Shown in pieces: positions 12,528 to 24,325 of a stretch of DNA of 64,000 bases; the stretch's first letter is position 1; each line of letters begins with the position of its first letter. The translations under genes and the position numbers were made by a program. The notes beneath the pieces were generated by a model. The model had not been told where the DNA came from. It searched no databases and saw only the letters and a list, made by a program, of their open reading frames with translations. The DNA is taken from positions 17,286,477 to 17,350,476 of the forward strand of contig JASSKH010000003.1 of NCBI GenBank assembly GCA_031763025.1, given 5' to 3'. Origin of the DNA: Macrocystis pyrifera (taxonomy: Eukaryota; Sar; Phaeophyceae; Laminariales; Laminariaceae).

Positions 12528-13884
12528 CTAATCGAAACCCCTTGACGGAACCGTAAATATTTCCTCAAGCTCATGGGCGTCCGAGTGGCCGCGAAAGCCA
12601 CCCTCCCTCTTCCAGTGTCCCTCGGCGAATAGGTAACGGTGTTGCGGGGCAGGTTCTGGCTTGGCGTTGCACTTCAGGCAGAGGTCATAGTCGGGACAGC
12701 TGAGGCAGTGATATCTTGGTCCCGAAAAGTCTTGCGTGCCGCTGGGATGTTTGACAAATGGGAGCGAGCCAGAAGGGATAAGGGTTCGACAGAGCAGGAG
12801 GAGGAGGAGGAGGAGGGGGGGAGGGGGGGAGGGTGGTTGGTTTGGTTTGGTTTGGTTCGGCCGGATTGAAGATGGGAATTTTGGAGAGGTCGTGATTCGA
12901 TCGTGAGTTTTGTGTTGTTGCTTGCTGCTGTTTCCGTTGCCGTTGTTGTTGGTTCTGCGCTTCGGGTTTCGGTTTTGGTTTATTAGCTTTGGGCGGCGGT
13001 ATTTCCGGTGTCGGCGAAGCAGCAAATCGATTTCCTCTGATGAAATAGGAAGGGAGGGCGGGGGGGGGGGTGGGGAAGGGGCGTAACCTGATGAGAGAAG
13101 GCTGCTTGAGTTTCACTCTAGCCCCCTCCCCCACCCCTTCCTCCCGCTGCCACACTCGAGAGCGGACAACGCTGCCGCCGCGATTTGTTTCTTACCTCCC
13201 ACATCTCTCCCCCCCCCCCCCCCCCCCCCCCCGCCCCGCGACCATTTTACAAACCCTCTTCGACCAGTAGACCGATGAGGGTGAACTGGTGAACTGATGG
13301 GGCATAACTAGGTGCAACGCACAGCGCCTACTTGTCGATCCTCGAACACCAACCACTTTCTCGTACCGGTATACCTGGTACCTTGTACAAAGCACGGTAA
13401 AACATTACTTACACCGCCCCTCATGCAGTCTCGTACAAGTGCTCTTCGACCAGTCGACCGATGAGGGTGAACTGGTGGACTGATGGGGCATAACTAGGTG
13501 CAACGCACAGCGCCTACTTGTCGATCCTCGAACACCAACCAATTTCTCGTACCGATATACCTGGTACCTTGTATAAAGCACAGTAAAACATCACTTACAC
13601 CGCCCCTCATGCAGTCTCGTACAAGTGCAACGCAACACTTGACAGCACAGAGAAACGCACCAAGCCCTCCCAAGCTTACCATCTCTCTCTCCCTCTATCT
13701 CTCTCCCCCACCCCCATCTTCTCTCTCTCCCTCACCAACTGTCGCAGATGAACGCCAGATGTCGACCCCTTGCCACGTACTCCAGCGTCTGCCTCGCGTT
13801 GACGTGTTGCTGCTGTTCGTGCGCGATGCGAGCGCGGAACCCCTGGTAGCCCAGCGACTCACAGACCTCTACTACCTCCGGCAG
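12528..13884 (-). other. ZZ-type zinc finger, two exons
   Basis: Exon 13884-13736 ends RHLAFICDS plus two bases; exon 12741 supplies the third base of a Cys codon and then GTQDFSGPRYHCLSC and PDYDLCLKC. All expected ligands are present: CDSC, CLSC, CLKC and the pair in HSDAH. The 995-bp intron between them splits the finger after its second Cys. ZZ fingers bind zinc and often recognise N-terminal peptides or SUMO. The protein ends soon after (VPSRGFD, stop at 12528). Confidence 0.85.
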
Positions 13885-16800
13885 CTGGACATGAGCAAGA
13901 AGAAACAAGAAGCAAGAGGTGACTCGTGAGACCCCTACCCCTCGGCTAGAGTAGTACATATCTACAACCCCCCGTCTGCGACCCGCCAGAGATGTTCCGG
14001 CTCGTGAGACCCCCACCCTCCGGCTAGAGCATTTCATTCCTAGAAAACCCCCTTCGCGACCCAAGCGATAGAAACGCGGACACCTGAACGACCACAGCAG
14101 GCAAATGTTGTCCCTGGCGGCAGTGATATACTTGCTAAAAATATATATCTCGCAGATGAACCGTCCTTTGCGGATAAAATGTTGTCGGTTGTTTTTTTCA
14201 AGCTCGCCACAGCCGACACGCCTATTTTCATCCATCTACAAGATCTTACCCGGGGGGGGGGGGGGTACTACTCATGTCATGCATGCCGTAGTCGTAAGAC
14301 CTATGCCAATGGGAAAGCGAAGTATCAACAAAAAGTTTGAATTCCAAAGATACCCGCCAATTTGTTTTAGAACACGCTTCCTATGGGCACGTTTAGAAAA
14401 AAAAAAAAGTACTCAACTTTTGGAAAAGCCCGAAAAAAGCAAATCTGGGGCCGATGTTGGGCCAAGATCGGCTTGAGAAAAACTCGGGCCGATGTTTGGT
14501 TCGAAGCGGCGAGATTCCGAATCCTCGACAGACATCGATCGACAAAACCAACGATTGCGTCATGAATTCTGAACGGAGTGCGCTGGTTAGGGGCTCCGAC
14601 CCACCCTTGGGTCACCGTCTTCACACAATGGCCAGTGACGTGTGGCGGGCGCTGGCCAGGCGTACGATAAAAAAACAATTAGCCGCTGGTGTGTACCAAA
14701 CAGAAGATAAGTTTTCTCGATCCGTCTCGAATGGCAAAAAACAGGCTTTTTTTCAGGTTTGGGAGGATACTGCAGGACGCCGCCGGCAAGCTCTCGCCCC
14801 CTAGAGCATGTATTCACTTTCTATCTTCGATGCCGCCATCTATACTCGTTGGCCTTGCCCGACACCAAGCGGGTTGGCCGTGGGCTGAGTCTATATCGAG
14901 ATCGAGCATCTATCGTCCCACGGGCTGATTTTTATCAGGGTGTTGACAATTTGCAACGAGAGAAAACATATTGCGCCGCCTGCAGCCGTTAGAAAAAAAA
15001 AGGAGAAAAAATCAAACATTCTTTCCCGTTTTTCCCACAGCGGCGGTACGAGGATATTTTCCGCTGTTTTTTCACAGCAATATTTTTGAAAGAAAACTTT
15101 TGGACTTCGTGTTGCCATTGGCATACGTCTAATACCATAGACCTTCGCATCCCTACAATGCCTTTACGGAGCACGTCGGGTTTTCACAGACCAGGCGCGG
15201 GGGCGTTTCACGGTGATAATACCAGCCACTCCCCTCAATATTACATTTTCAGTGTGGGCGTTGCCAGTATGTACGGCGCTGGGATAGTGCGCTGAACAGT
15301 GTGCGGCCATCGAGTCAATACGTGCCCAACAAAAAAAGGAGGTGCTATCACAAGGGTATACTAAACAAATACTTGGAACTACAGTAGGACCATTTTCGAT
15401 ATGATAAAAGAGTTGCGGCGATTTCGCCGGGACGCATCACACTGTAAACGACGCTTGCTGGAGATGAGCATCGGGCCGAAAGCACCGCAAATCAAACGTC
15501 GGCAGTGCCAGCTCCGTTCGCGTTCGCCAAAAAAAACAAAAACACCAAACAAAATAATGGAACCAATACACAACCAACAACAATGCCACGGTAGCGGCAA
15601 GAGCAGTAGCATCGGTAACAATCACCTTCAACAGATGAACGCGCCCTAGAGGCCCCCGCCCCTGCAGAAGCTCGCGCATCCCCTTCACCAACTCCTCGGC
15701 AATCTCCACGTACGTCCTCCCAACAGACGCTCTTCCCTGTCCTCCGCAGCCTGCGCGGAAAAAACAAAAATTGAGGCGCCGGCTCCGAGTCCCGCCTCTT
15801 TCAAGGTAATGGGGCAGTTTTCCAGTGCTTGTTCTTCTTCACCGCCATTGCCATTGTCATCGTCAAAAATTTCAGTAACTTCCCTTCGTCCCGCACCACG
15901 CGCCACGGGTGCCATCGACGCTCTGCAGCTTGCCGGTAACTCGGGAGCCGCTGACGCCGATGCTCCTCTCACAGTAACCGCCGCTCGCGCTGCTACCGCC
16001 CCCGTCCCCCCAGCAGCAGCGGCAGGAGGAGGAGGAGGACCAGGATCGTGTTCGGGCTGTACGCTGCTGCTATCGCTCACCGTCCCGTCAATACTGTTGC
16101 TGCCACTGCCACCGCCCCCACAGGTCCTCGTCCATGGCCTCGCACCATGCCATTTAGGTCGATGCCCCGATGGTAGCGGTACTGACGACGGGGGAGGGCA
16201 GGAAAAGAAACGCTTGGACACGTTGACGCCCGAAGACCCTTTCTCCACGCGCTCCGCCTTGGTTGACGATGGCAGTGGCTGCGGGGGGCAGTCGCGGCTT
16301 GACTGGGGAGCGGTGCTGCCACTGCTGCCGCTGCCACTGCTGCTTCCGTGGGTGCTGCTTTTGCCTTTTCCTTCGTCCTGAGGTCCGGTAGGGGCCTGCA
16401 TTAGAGGGTAGCAGGAAATTCAGAGGCAACCGACGAAGAGAGGGGCATCACGCAAAGTAGGCACAGCAGGAGTACCTGGCACGGCAGTACATTGCTCATC
16501 TCTCTAGGCGTACTCGTACAGTAGTAGAAACCACTACTCACAAAAATGGGAATCAAACCTTGAAACGCCGTAGTAATCGTCCGCGTCGGATGCATTTTCT
16601 CGACCACGTGGAGAATACGCATCGACGCACCAACTTTCTCCACAAACCCTTACCTCCAATAAAACATGAATCCTCATCAACTGGTCCGTACAAAGCACCT
16701 TGTACAAAATCACAAACACGAACACACAAAGACCAAGAGCAAGAAGTCCCGTCTCCTCCTCCCTCCCACTCGCCCTCACCCCCCCCACCACGAAGGAGAC

Positions 16801-19800
16801 ACATGCACGCACCGCTTCTCGCCCAGCGGTCTCCGCCGGAACGCCTTGCCACACACACGGCAGCTCCTCTATGTACGCGCCGAGCTCCTCGGGCGCCACT
16901 CCTTCCGGCAACAGCTTGGCCGCCAGCTCGAACAAGCTTCGCAGCGGGCTTCTCCTTCGCAGGACCGCGTGGGTCAAGTACACAGGCAACCCCTGGCTGC
17001 CGTCGCCACCACCGCCGCTGCCGCCCTCGCCGTCGCTGCAGCCACCATCCTCCTCCTTGGTTCCGCCGCGACAGCCCTTTCCCCGAGCGTCGTCTCCGTC
17101 AACGCCGTCTCTTTCAACATTAAGCCCCAAGGTCTTAAGAAACACCAATATGCGTTCTTCTCTGGGAGGTATTGTCGGGGACACCCCACTGCCTCTACCG
17201 GTTCCGCTCTGCACACTGCTCACGGCCGGCGCTACCTCTGGCTGCTCTCCCCCTCCCCCTCTCGGCACCGCCGCCGCCGCCGGCAGCACCACCACACATC
17301 GTTCGCATTTCCGGGGGGAGGAACGGTTGCCCCGGCCCCCGTGGCCTCCTCCGGTGGTCCGGGCTCCACCGGCGGCGACCAGGTGCGAGGACCCCACCCC
17401 AGCGCCGATCTCATCTCCCACGGAGGCATGTCTGCTGTGCAGGAGAGCCTTACGCCGGCAAAGCTCTCCTTCGCGGTCGGGGGTGACGTCAGCGTGGACG
17501 TTGTCGGTGGTCGCGACGGCGCCTCCACTACCGCCGCTACACACCGGTGAACTGGCATGTCGGGAGCCTGCCACCGCGGCAGCTCCCTCTCCATCTCCCA
17601 GAAGCCTCCGTCGCTGCGTTGCTCTACCCACAGGCGCACTCTGCAGGTATCGTCCATCGTGTCGCTGGTAAGGAGGCGGACAAGGCTGGGGGATTCGCGC
17701 GCGCCATCCAAGAGTCGAACGGCCCTACCTTTCCCGCTTAAAGGAACAAGTAGTGGGAAAGGGAAGGCAGCGTGTCATGCGTTCAAGAGGGGGTGGGAAT
17801 CGGATAAGCGGAGAAAAACCAGGGGGGGGAGGGAGGGCGTTAATTGCACATTGGTAAGCCCAAACATGAGAAAGAAGCCCTGCGAGGGGTATTGGGGTAA
17901 GGCGAGGGGAGGGGGGTATTCATGCCATGCATGGCCGTAGTCATGTGTACGCTTGATAAGATAAAATGCGTGTGAAGGGCACTGAGATGGGCATTGGGGT
18001 GTGACGAAGGCATGCATGCCATGCATGCGTGAGCCTTGTGGTGTTGTCCAAGTAGTTTCGGGGTACAGTCCTCCCTCTTTACCCGCCCTAACAGGGGAGC
18101 CCATTTTTGCATCATGACCGGGGTCTGTAACGGACCATGCGCGACAATGACGAGGGTGATGGGTGGGATAAAACTCGACGACCTTTCCACCTCAACCAGA
18201 AGACGTACACTTGATAAAAAACTCTGGGGGGGTAGAGCCATCCCACCCCATTTCATGCCGTACCAAGCCACACACCTCACAATACAATATAATATGTACC
18301 GACCACCCACCCCACCACACCGCCCAACACGACACCACACCTCAGCAACTGTCTCGGGGCTAGCGGCGTGTCCGTCAGGGGCTGCGTGATCACCCACAGA
18401 CGAATGTCGTTGGTCGAGGGCACATCGAGCGCAATCGCGACCAGCTTCTCCATCTCCTCGACCGTCGTGCATCGCAGGACCTCGAACGTGAGACACGGCA
18501 GTGGCCCGACGGTCTTGCCCGCGCCTGGCCAGCCCCACTGCGAGAGTCCTGTGTTCCACGGCATGCTCCGGTGGTTTTCTGGACAAACGCGTGGAGGTGG
18601 GGGTGGGGGTGGCGGCCAGCGACGGCAGTCAGTCGACCGATTAACCATCACCCAAAATACACCCACGGCGGCATGGCAGTTACAGCCTTACCGGTACACG
18701 GTAAAACGTAAGGTATTCGGGGATATTCATGTTTTAGCTCCACTTTTGCTCGGAACAGACATGCACAAACAGATACACACAGACACACAGACAGACAGAC
18801 AGACGGACAGACGGACAGACAGACAGACAGACAGATAGATAGACAACCATCAGAGCAGACAGACAGGCAGACATGCAAACAAGAAAACCAGGCAACCAGA
18901 CAATCGGACAGGCATACAGGCAGACACAACTGCAGGCAGACACCGCACCTCTCCGACCCCTCCGGCCTCGAATCTCCCGATAGCCGTGGTAGTGGTACGG
19001 CTGGTCGTTGCCTCGCACCGGCACCACGCCGAAGCCGCAATGGGACGCGAGGTCGGCCGTGGTATACACGTGCGCCGTGAGGAACAGCAGGCGCAGGCGC
19101 AACCGCACGGTCAGGCTGCCGTCCTTCAAGAAGCCTGCCTCCGGGTCCTGTAGCGTTCGTATATAGCCGGTCGTCGTTAGGACACGCTCGGGAAAAGACA
19201 ACAATAACAACAGCAATAAAATCAGCAGTAGCGACATCAATACCAGCAGCAACGGCAACCACAGCGACACCAACATCGGTAACACATCACCACCAAGCAC
19301 CAGCAACAACAGCAACGACAGCAAAACAGCAACAGCAACAACAATAACAACAACGGAAAACAGCTATCACGGGGGACCATAGTTAATAGGATCAAATATT
19401 GTTAGTAAAAAAAGATAAATATATAGGTTTTATGTATACCATAGGTCCTATGAACTATGGACCCCCGTAATAACCCAGAAAAGAGGTACTGCAACGGTTC
19501 AAGTTGAATACTTTCTGGCGGAGAACACGCACTTCTTCAAGCTAATGACGGACCACCCTCTCTTGTCCATGCTATGTAAGGCGCCGCACTACGTCCAGAG
19601 TAACGCTCAGCGTCTGCACTTCGCTTTCGGGGTGGCCCGCGGTTGGAGACCCACGTAACGGAAGCGCGGGCCTGAGAAAAAAATAACAAAAACCTGACCC
19701 AATACCAGCACCATGCGAGCTGGGCCAGCCAAGACCCCGTCTATTCAGGTCGGCCATGCAGCGCCCAATTTTACGCAGTTGGACATGAAACTTTGACACG

Positions 19801-22800
19801 GTGTTGTCCATGCACCAGCCGAGACAGGTCGTGCCGGGCTTTTTTGTTTTTTGTTTTTTGTTCAAGAGATATGACCGAAAATACACCCCAAAAAATAAAA
19901 ACACGACTGAAACTCCTCTACAAAAAAGAAAAATCAAAAAGCCAGGAACAACTTAATATTGCACGTGCGTCACAAATACGGTGTTAAAATTTCAGATCGA
20001 AAATCGCAAAATTGAGCGCTGTATCGCGGTAAATACATTTTTCTCGTTTCACTTGATTTAAATACGGAATACTGTCTTAGGCCATGTCTCGTGATGGGCA
20101 ACGAATTGAGCAATGAAACTGATATCGATCTTCTTGTACCCCCTGTAACGTCTCCACCAAATTTCGCCTTGATCGGGAACGACGATTTTATTACTGAAAT
20201 TGCCTGGAATTTAGTTAAAAAAATTGGCGTTCTTGAGTTTTTGCCGGTATCTCGTCGAGTTCGAGTCGAACTATAAACATGTCATAGTTCTCATAATACC
20301 TTTTTTTTTGCACGTGCACTGATATGTCAGGGTCAGTGCCTCCAAATTTCAAGTCCTAATTCGCAGTGGGTCACGAGATACGACTGCATGATTGATCGTC
20401 CGTTTCATGGCTGGCCCAGCTCGTACCAACAGTGAATACCAGCGCCAAACACCAACATCGCCGACCCTTGCTCCCGCCTAGCCCCCAATCACCCCCGAAA
20501 ATAGTACACAAGGCTACCCCTACCCTGCCATCGCTCCCACCCTTGCCCAACCGCCACTTTCACCACCAAAACACACACACCTGGATCCTGGAAGTTGGCA
20601 GGAGACAGTGCACCCCCCAGCTGCTTCTCCCGGGGAAGAAGCGGTCATCGTCCATCGAGGACACCCACATGACGTCCTTGAGGCCGGCCTTGTTCACCGC
20701 CGACAGGGAAAACGCGGCGCAGCACCCCGCGCTCGATCACAGAGGGGTCGCGCACGTGCGAAACCACCTTTACCCTTCCCTCCCGCGTCCTGCAACGCCT
20801 GCGGCGTCTGCGCAACCCGTGCGGGTCCCTGTTAACCTCCCTATCCCCCGACCCTCCGGCCATCAACACCCCCCCCTCAACACCACCACCACCACCACCA
20901 CCACTACCCCTATCCACACTGCCGTTACCGCCTCCACCGCTAGTATTCCCCTCCCCCGCTAGGAGCCAAGGGTGGCCGGGGCCCACCTGTAGCGGAGGTG
21001 GAGGGAAAGCGGGGTGGGAAAGAAACCCTCCTCCCCACAGAGGCGTGTCCGGAAGGCCACTCTGGAACTCCACGGTGAGGTAAACGGACAGCCCCTTCTC
21101 TACGCGCGGCGCACCGGCCGCTTGTGCTTGGTTGGCGGCGCGGGGGTTGCCGCCGGGGTCTGCGATGAGCGAGAAGGAGTAGCCGCACAGAGAGAACGGG
21201 GGAAAGTACCTCCGCTCCGACTGGACGGGGGGAGGAACAGAAGAGGCGGGGTATTGCATCATGGGAGGACAGGGGGAGGGGCGGGAGGGGGGAGGAGGTA
21301 GGGGTACAGGTGGGATGCGGGTAGACATTGGGCGAGGGTAGGGGGATAAGGGTAAACAGCGACATACCAGGTACTTGATGCCTGGTATACATACGGTTTG
21401 CGCGGGCAGGGCCAGAGAGGAACGGAGGGTGACCAAACTGGAGAGGGAGCACGAGGCGAACAGACTCGAGGCCAATTATCTATTTACCGTACGAACAGCA
21501 GAGACGCAATCTCACCCTCCAACGCGCCATCTCGTTCGCCTTCTCGCGACGACACACACCGAAAGGACGAGAACCTTCCCCCCAGCACAGTACGCAACTT
21601 TCGCGTCCCAGAGAACCCCACGCGCTGTTTCATTTCCCCCGCCGTCACAGCACCACCCCAAACAACGTCGCATAACCCGCTCCACCCGACCCCTAACCTA
21701 CCCGCCACCCGCCACCCCCGCTGGGTCCCCCCGGGACTCGCCATCCCACCCACCTCATCCCACTCTACCCCACCGCCCCCCCTCCTACCTCGTCCGCATC
21801 CCCGTTCACCAACGCGTCTGCGCCGTTCTCGTGCCCCACCGCCTCCATCTTCCAGTCCAGCACCGTCGACCGGCTCTCCCTGTTCCCGTCAAGAAACACC
21901 TCCCGCCAGTCCCCCTCGTAGGCGCTGCAGCTGGCGTATGCGGACTCGAAGTGCTGGTCGCCGAGGTGGGGGAAGGCTGACAGGCACGCTCGCTTTGATG
22001 CAGGAGAAAGAGAGCGAGAGAGATGGAGATGGAAAGAGGGAGAGAGATATAAACGGAGGGGGGAGGAGAGAGAGGAGGGGGGGCAGGAAGCAGAGAAATG
22101 GAGAGAGAATAAAGAGGGCGTCAGACAGAGTCCGGTCGGCGACACCAAGGGGTTTGATTTCGGAGCGGGAGGCGTATGGGGGTGGGGTGGGGGTGGGGGG
22201 GCTACCGCATCACACTTTGCTTACAGCAAGCCTATACCAGGTACACAGCAAGCAATACGTGCGCCTTTAACACAGCGCATGTCGTCATCCTACGAAGATG
22301 CCAGACAACAAACCAACTAACCAACCGAATCGAGCAATCAAATCAACCTGCAGATCAAGCAAAAGGTAAGGTGTATTCAATAGCATGCGCCCCTCTTGTG
22401 CATGTACGTGAGACCAAGTCTCGCTCAGCCCCACGACAAGAACTCGCCGCCCCCCCTTAAGCGGGACTGTTTAGTGCCCGAGGGCTCTGAGAGCTGCCAA
22501 AGCTCTGCCTCGAGACCCCGAAAGTCCGACAGCTCGAGCTCTGAGTCCCAAGATAGGGTCCTGAGAGTTTTCAGAGACCCCAAGACAGAGCCCCAGCTCT
22601 CAGAGTCCCCAGGCAAAGCTCTCAGAGCTCACAGAACTCCAAGGAAGAGCTCTCAGAGCTCTAAGAGCCGCGAGAGTCCGGACATCTCCAAAGAGGGAGA
22701 GAGGCATAAAGCATCGTCGGCCGTGTACGGCAGCAGTACAGCAGCACAACCCAAACACGGTCAATAAAATATTTCACCGACGCGCCCCCCCCCCCCCCCC

Positions 22801-23327
22801 CCCCCCCCCGCGTGCCAGATCACGACTCAGTTCGCTTACGAGCCTGCCTCACCTTCCACAGAGACGTTCTGTCCGTCGCAAGCCTCCATCTGTACGAAAC
22901 CCGCTCGCACGACAGTAAGCCGTTCCCATCAACGAACTGCCCGAGATGGTTGAAACAAAAAAAAAACGTTCGTACAGCATAACAGGATAACAGGATCAAC
23001 AGGAGAAAGGAGAAGAACAGGAGAAAGGAGAAAAAGAGAAAGAACACGTTAACGCAGCCTCCGGTTCTAACACTTCCGGACAGAAAAGAGAGAAAAAATG
23101 CTTCACAGCCACCAAGGGGCCGACGACGAGACAAAAACAAAAGGGGGATACAGGACAGGAGAAGTTTGGTTTGAGTGAATGGTTGGACACAATGGCGGGT
23201 GGACAAACCCCTGCATGAAAAAAAACTGCGTGCCGCCTCGAATCTGTCTTTTTTTTCTTTTTTCTTTTTTCATCGAAACTGATAAAGGCACCTCACCTGT
23301 GAGCTCGAGAATTTCGCCGACTCTCAT
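12528..23327 (-). CDS. F-box / MATH / USP7-type ubiquitin-like / ZZ-finger protein
   Basis: Probably a substrate adaptor of a cullin-type ubiquitin ligase, acting in cytosol or nucleus (inference from domains). Exons: 23327-23297 (ATG, tentative), 22936-22853, 21992-21789, 21220-21027, 20731-20581, 19147-18949, 18578-18341, 17664-17575, 17161-16813, 16698-16654, 16395-15843, 15750-15626, 13884-13736, 12741-12528 (TAG). From the second exon on, phases match at every joint and the sum is 2595 nt (864 residues). Order: F-box (1-60), MATH (85-250), two USP7-like ubiquitin-fold domains (290-360 and 390-700, the second with about 200 residues of Ser/Gly-rich insert), ZZ finger (785-850). No Cys-box or His-box of a USP protease lies between MATH and the ubiquitin-like part, where USP7 has its catalytic core. 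Unresolved: the link from the first exon, which needs one more exon to restore phase, and the joint near 15,750-15,843. Confidence 0.72.
13256..13627. repeat. 186-bp tandem duplication in an intron
   Basis: Copies 13256-13441 and 13442-13627 are about 95% identical and abut exactly. They lie in the intron that splits the ZZ finger. Each contains TACCTGGTA. A 20-plus C-run lies just left of them (about 13,210-13,232). Confidence 0.9.
14495..14935 (+). repeat. unclassified interspersed repeat, copy A
   Basis: About 440 bp that recur, in reverse orientation, at 29,385-30,020. Shared landmarks: GACATCGATCGACAAAACC, TCTGAACGGA, GCGCTGGTTAGGGGCTCCGA, CTCTCGCCCCCTAGAG and CGTTGGCCTTGCCCG. No coding potential and no obvious terminal inverted repeats. 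The copy sits in the long intron between the 15750-15626 and 13884-13736 exons of the F-box/MATH gene. Confidence 0.7.
15626..18578 (-). other. USP7-type C-terminal ubiquitin-like domains
   Basis: Exon 18578-18341 (LTFEVLRCTTVEEMEKLVAI, then a loop ending in DIRLWV) matches USP7 ubiquitin-like domain 1 in pattern. Exons 17664-17575 and 17161-16813 supply VRLWVEQRSDGGFWE and ILVFLKTLGL, then LPVYLTHAVLRRRSPLRSLF and LGAYIEEL, the pattern of the following domain (PF12436-like, the ICP0-binding region of USP7). Exons 16698-16654 and 16395-15843 hold a long Gly/Ser/Pro insert. The matching strand ITLKEAGLGAGASIFVF (about 15,757-15,807) lies just beyond the phase-consistent donor at 15843, so either that intron is sometimes retained or the frame has shifted. 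Confidence 0.62.
18776..18842. repeat. (ACAG)n microsatellite
   Basis: Nearly uninterrupted ACAG/ACGG tetranucleotides with a GATA tail, in the intron between the 19147-18949 and 18578-18341 exons of the F-box/MATH gene. The complementary strand gives long Cys/Val/Ser frames that are not coding. Confidence 0.9.
18949..21992 (-). other. MATH (TRAF-like) domain, four exons
   Basis: Exons 21992-21789, 21220-21027, 20731-20581 and 19147-18949 join in phases 0, 2 and 0. The product shows the MATH strand pattern: TVLDWKME, then RYFPPFSLCGYSFSLI, a PGGN turn, LSVYLTVEF, AAFSLSAVNK, SSWGVHCLLP, and finally AGFLKDGSLTVRLRLRL. The domain is a peptide-binding beta sandwich. In USP7 and plant UBP12/13 a MATH domain precedes the protease core; in MATH-BTB and TRAF proteins it recruits substrates or receptors. 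Confidence 0.78.
19367..19470 (+). mobile_element. MITE, family M (copy 1)
   Basis: 104 bp with terminal inverted repeats of about 27 bp beginning, in consensus, TTACGGGGGACCATAG, here with a changed second base on the left. It is flanked by TA on both sides (19365-19366 and 19471-19472). The core is AT-rich with TTGTTAGTAAAAA and TATATAGGTTTT. TA target duplications point to the Tc1/mariner superfamily. It lies in an intron of the F-box/MATH gene. Confidence 0.88.
22470..22690. repeat. degenerate CTCAGAGCT repeat
   Basis: About 220 bp of degenerate 10-20 bp units around CTCAGAGCTC. One plus frame is Ser/Arg-rich, but the region lies in an intron of the F-box/MATH gene and no splice signals support it. 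A pure C-run of about 22 bp follows at 22,789-22,810. Confidence 0.6.
22853..22936 (-). other. F-box exon
   Basis: The 28 codons end with SCERVSYRWRLATDRTSLWK, the second half of an F-box (Val-x-x-x-Trp-Arg spacing and the final Leu-Trp). The joint to the next exon (RACLSAFPHLGD..., then a Trp-Arg-x-Val-Phe run) resembles the segment that follows many F-boxes. Acceptor follows a T-rich tract; donor is GTGAGG. The first F-box helix must be in an exon I could not find between 22,937 and 23,296. F-boxes bind SKP1 in SCF ligases (family knowledge). Confidence 0.65.
23297..23327 (-). CDS. 31-nt first exon, MRVGEILELT
   Basis: ATG at 23327, ten codons plus one base, then a strong GTGAGG donor. The same exon, equal in length and phase, occurs at 52371-52341. 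Upstream sequence is also alike: a GCGCG word followed by ATTGAAG or ATCGAAG and then GCTTGCAAA before the ATG. It is the best candidate for the start of the F-box/MATH gene, but the next exon at 22936 is in phase 0 while this one ends in phase 1, so at least one exon is missing or the assignment is wrong. Confidence 0.45.
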
Positions 23328-24082
23328 TTTTATTTTTGCAAGCGATGCTTCAATCGTGCGCGCTTTGAAGGTGTTTGATCTCTCATGAAGGATATCTATC
23401 GGTCGGAGACTCACCCCTCCGTGATAGCACCAGGGTCAACAGATCGAGAGTAGGGAAACGGTTAGCCGTTGATCATTTTATGAACAGAAAATATACCTTA
23501 CGATACGATTGCCGACTGCTGCACACTCTCTCAGTCGTTCCGGTACTGCTGTACAATATGATGGCCCGGTCGACGGCACTGCAGGTATCAATTTTTAACA
23601 TTTAGCTCGCCGTACGAGGGTCCCACAAGCACTACGTACGACGTGATCTAATGAACCAACATTAATTGTACATCATACGATACGATACCAACACACCGGT
23701 GCCAATTACATATACTACAGTAGGTACAGCAGTGATACAATACTCGTGTATCTGGTACTTGTTAACTGTACTTTATAATGGAAACAAAGACCCATAATTA
23801 GGGCCTTCGTTACCGGAGAGCTTTTCCCCCATAATTTCGCGCAATTTTTCAAGCGTTCACATTTTCCTGTGTTTTTTCCCCAAAACATGTCAAGTTTAAC
23901 TTTCCTGATACTATCTATAGCTTCTGCATAATTTCTTAAATTGTGACAGAACGCCTCCGTATCTTGATACACATTTCCAATTTTCCAAAAAACTTTGAAA
24001 ACTCTGGAAATAAAAGGTATCGGATAAGAAAGGCCCTTAGTGCCAGGTACAGCAATAACCCATGCTGCTGTGTTGCTGTACT

Positions 24083-24187
24083 TTACGGGGGTCCATAGTT
24101 AATAGGACCTATGGTATACATAAAAACCTATATATTTACCTATTTTTACTAACAATATTTGGTCCCGTTAACTATGGACCCCCGTAG
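24083..24187 (-). mobile_element. MITE, family M (copy 2)
   Basis: 105 bp, reverse orientation relative to copy 1, with terminal inverted repeats TTACGGGGGTCCATAG... and the complement at the right end. The flanking TA is degraded. Core matches the other four copies. Confidence 0.85.
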
Positions 24188-24259
24188 CTCTACAGACGGT
24201 TGTGCCACACCACGCATACACCAAAAGTGAAGTAACGCAACTACAGAGTCCACGGCGTC

Positions 24260-24325
24260 CCCGGTGGCTTGGTAGGTGGTCCGCGTGCCTACCAAGATCA
24301 ATTTCGTGGGTTCAAGTCTCACCGA
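24260..24325 (+). repeat. tRNA-derived SINE-like relic
   Basis: A box-like TGGCTTGGTAGG (24265-24276) and B box GGTTCAAGTCT (24309-24319) have tRNA spacing, and GTGGG/CTCAC around the B box can form a T-arm. The expected acceptor-stem halves do not pair, so I do not call a functional tRNA. It lies about 75 bp beyond MITE copy 2. Confidence 0.4.

Noticed and set aside
12034-12545. Minus-strand hydrophobic frames (145, 125 and 99 codons)
   Set aside because: They come from T-rich low-complexity DNA just past the stop codon of the F-box/MATH gene, probably its 3' untranslated region.
18734-19324. Minus-strand poly-Leu and Cys/Val-rich frames
   Set aside because: Products of CAA/CAG and ACAG microsatellites flanking the true MATH exon at 19147-18949.
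12528-23327. Calling the F-box/MATH gene a USP7-like deubiquitinase
   Set aside because: No USP catalytic Cys or His box is encoded between the MATH exon (ends 18949) and the ubiquitin-like exon (starts 18578), only a 370-bp intron with a microsatellite.
24260-24325. Functional tRNA gene
   Set aside because: A and B boxes are present but the acceptor stem cannot pair; treated as a SINE-like relic.
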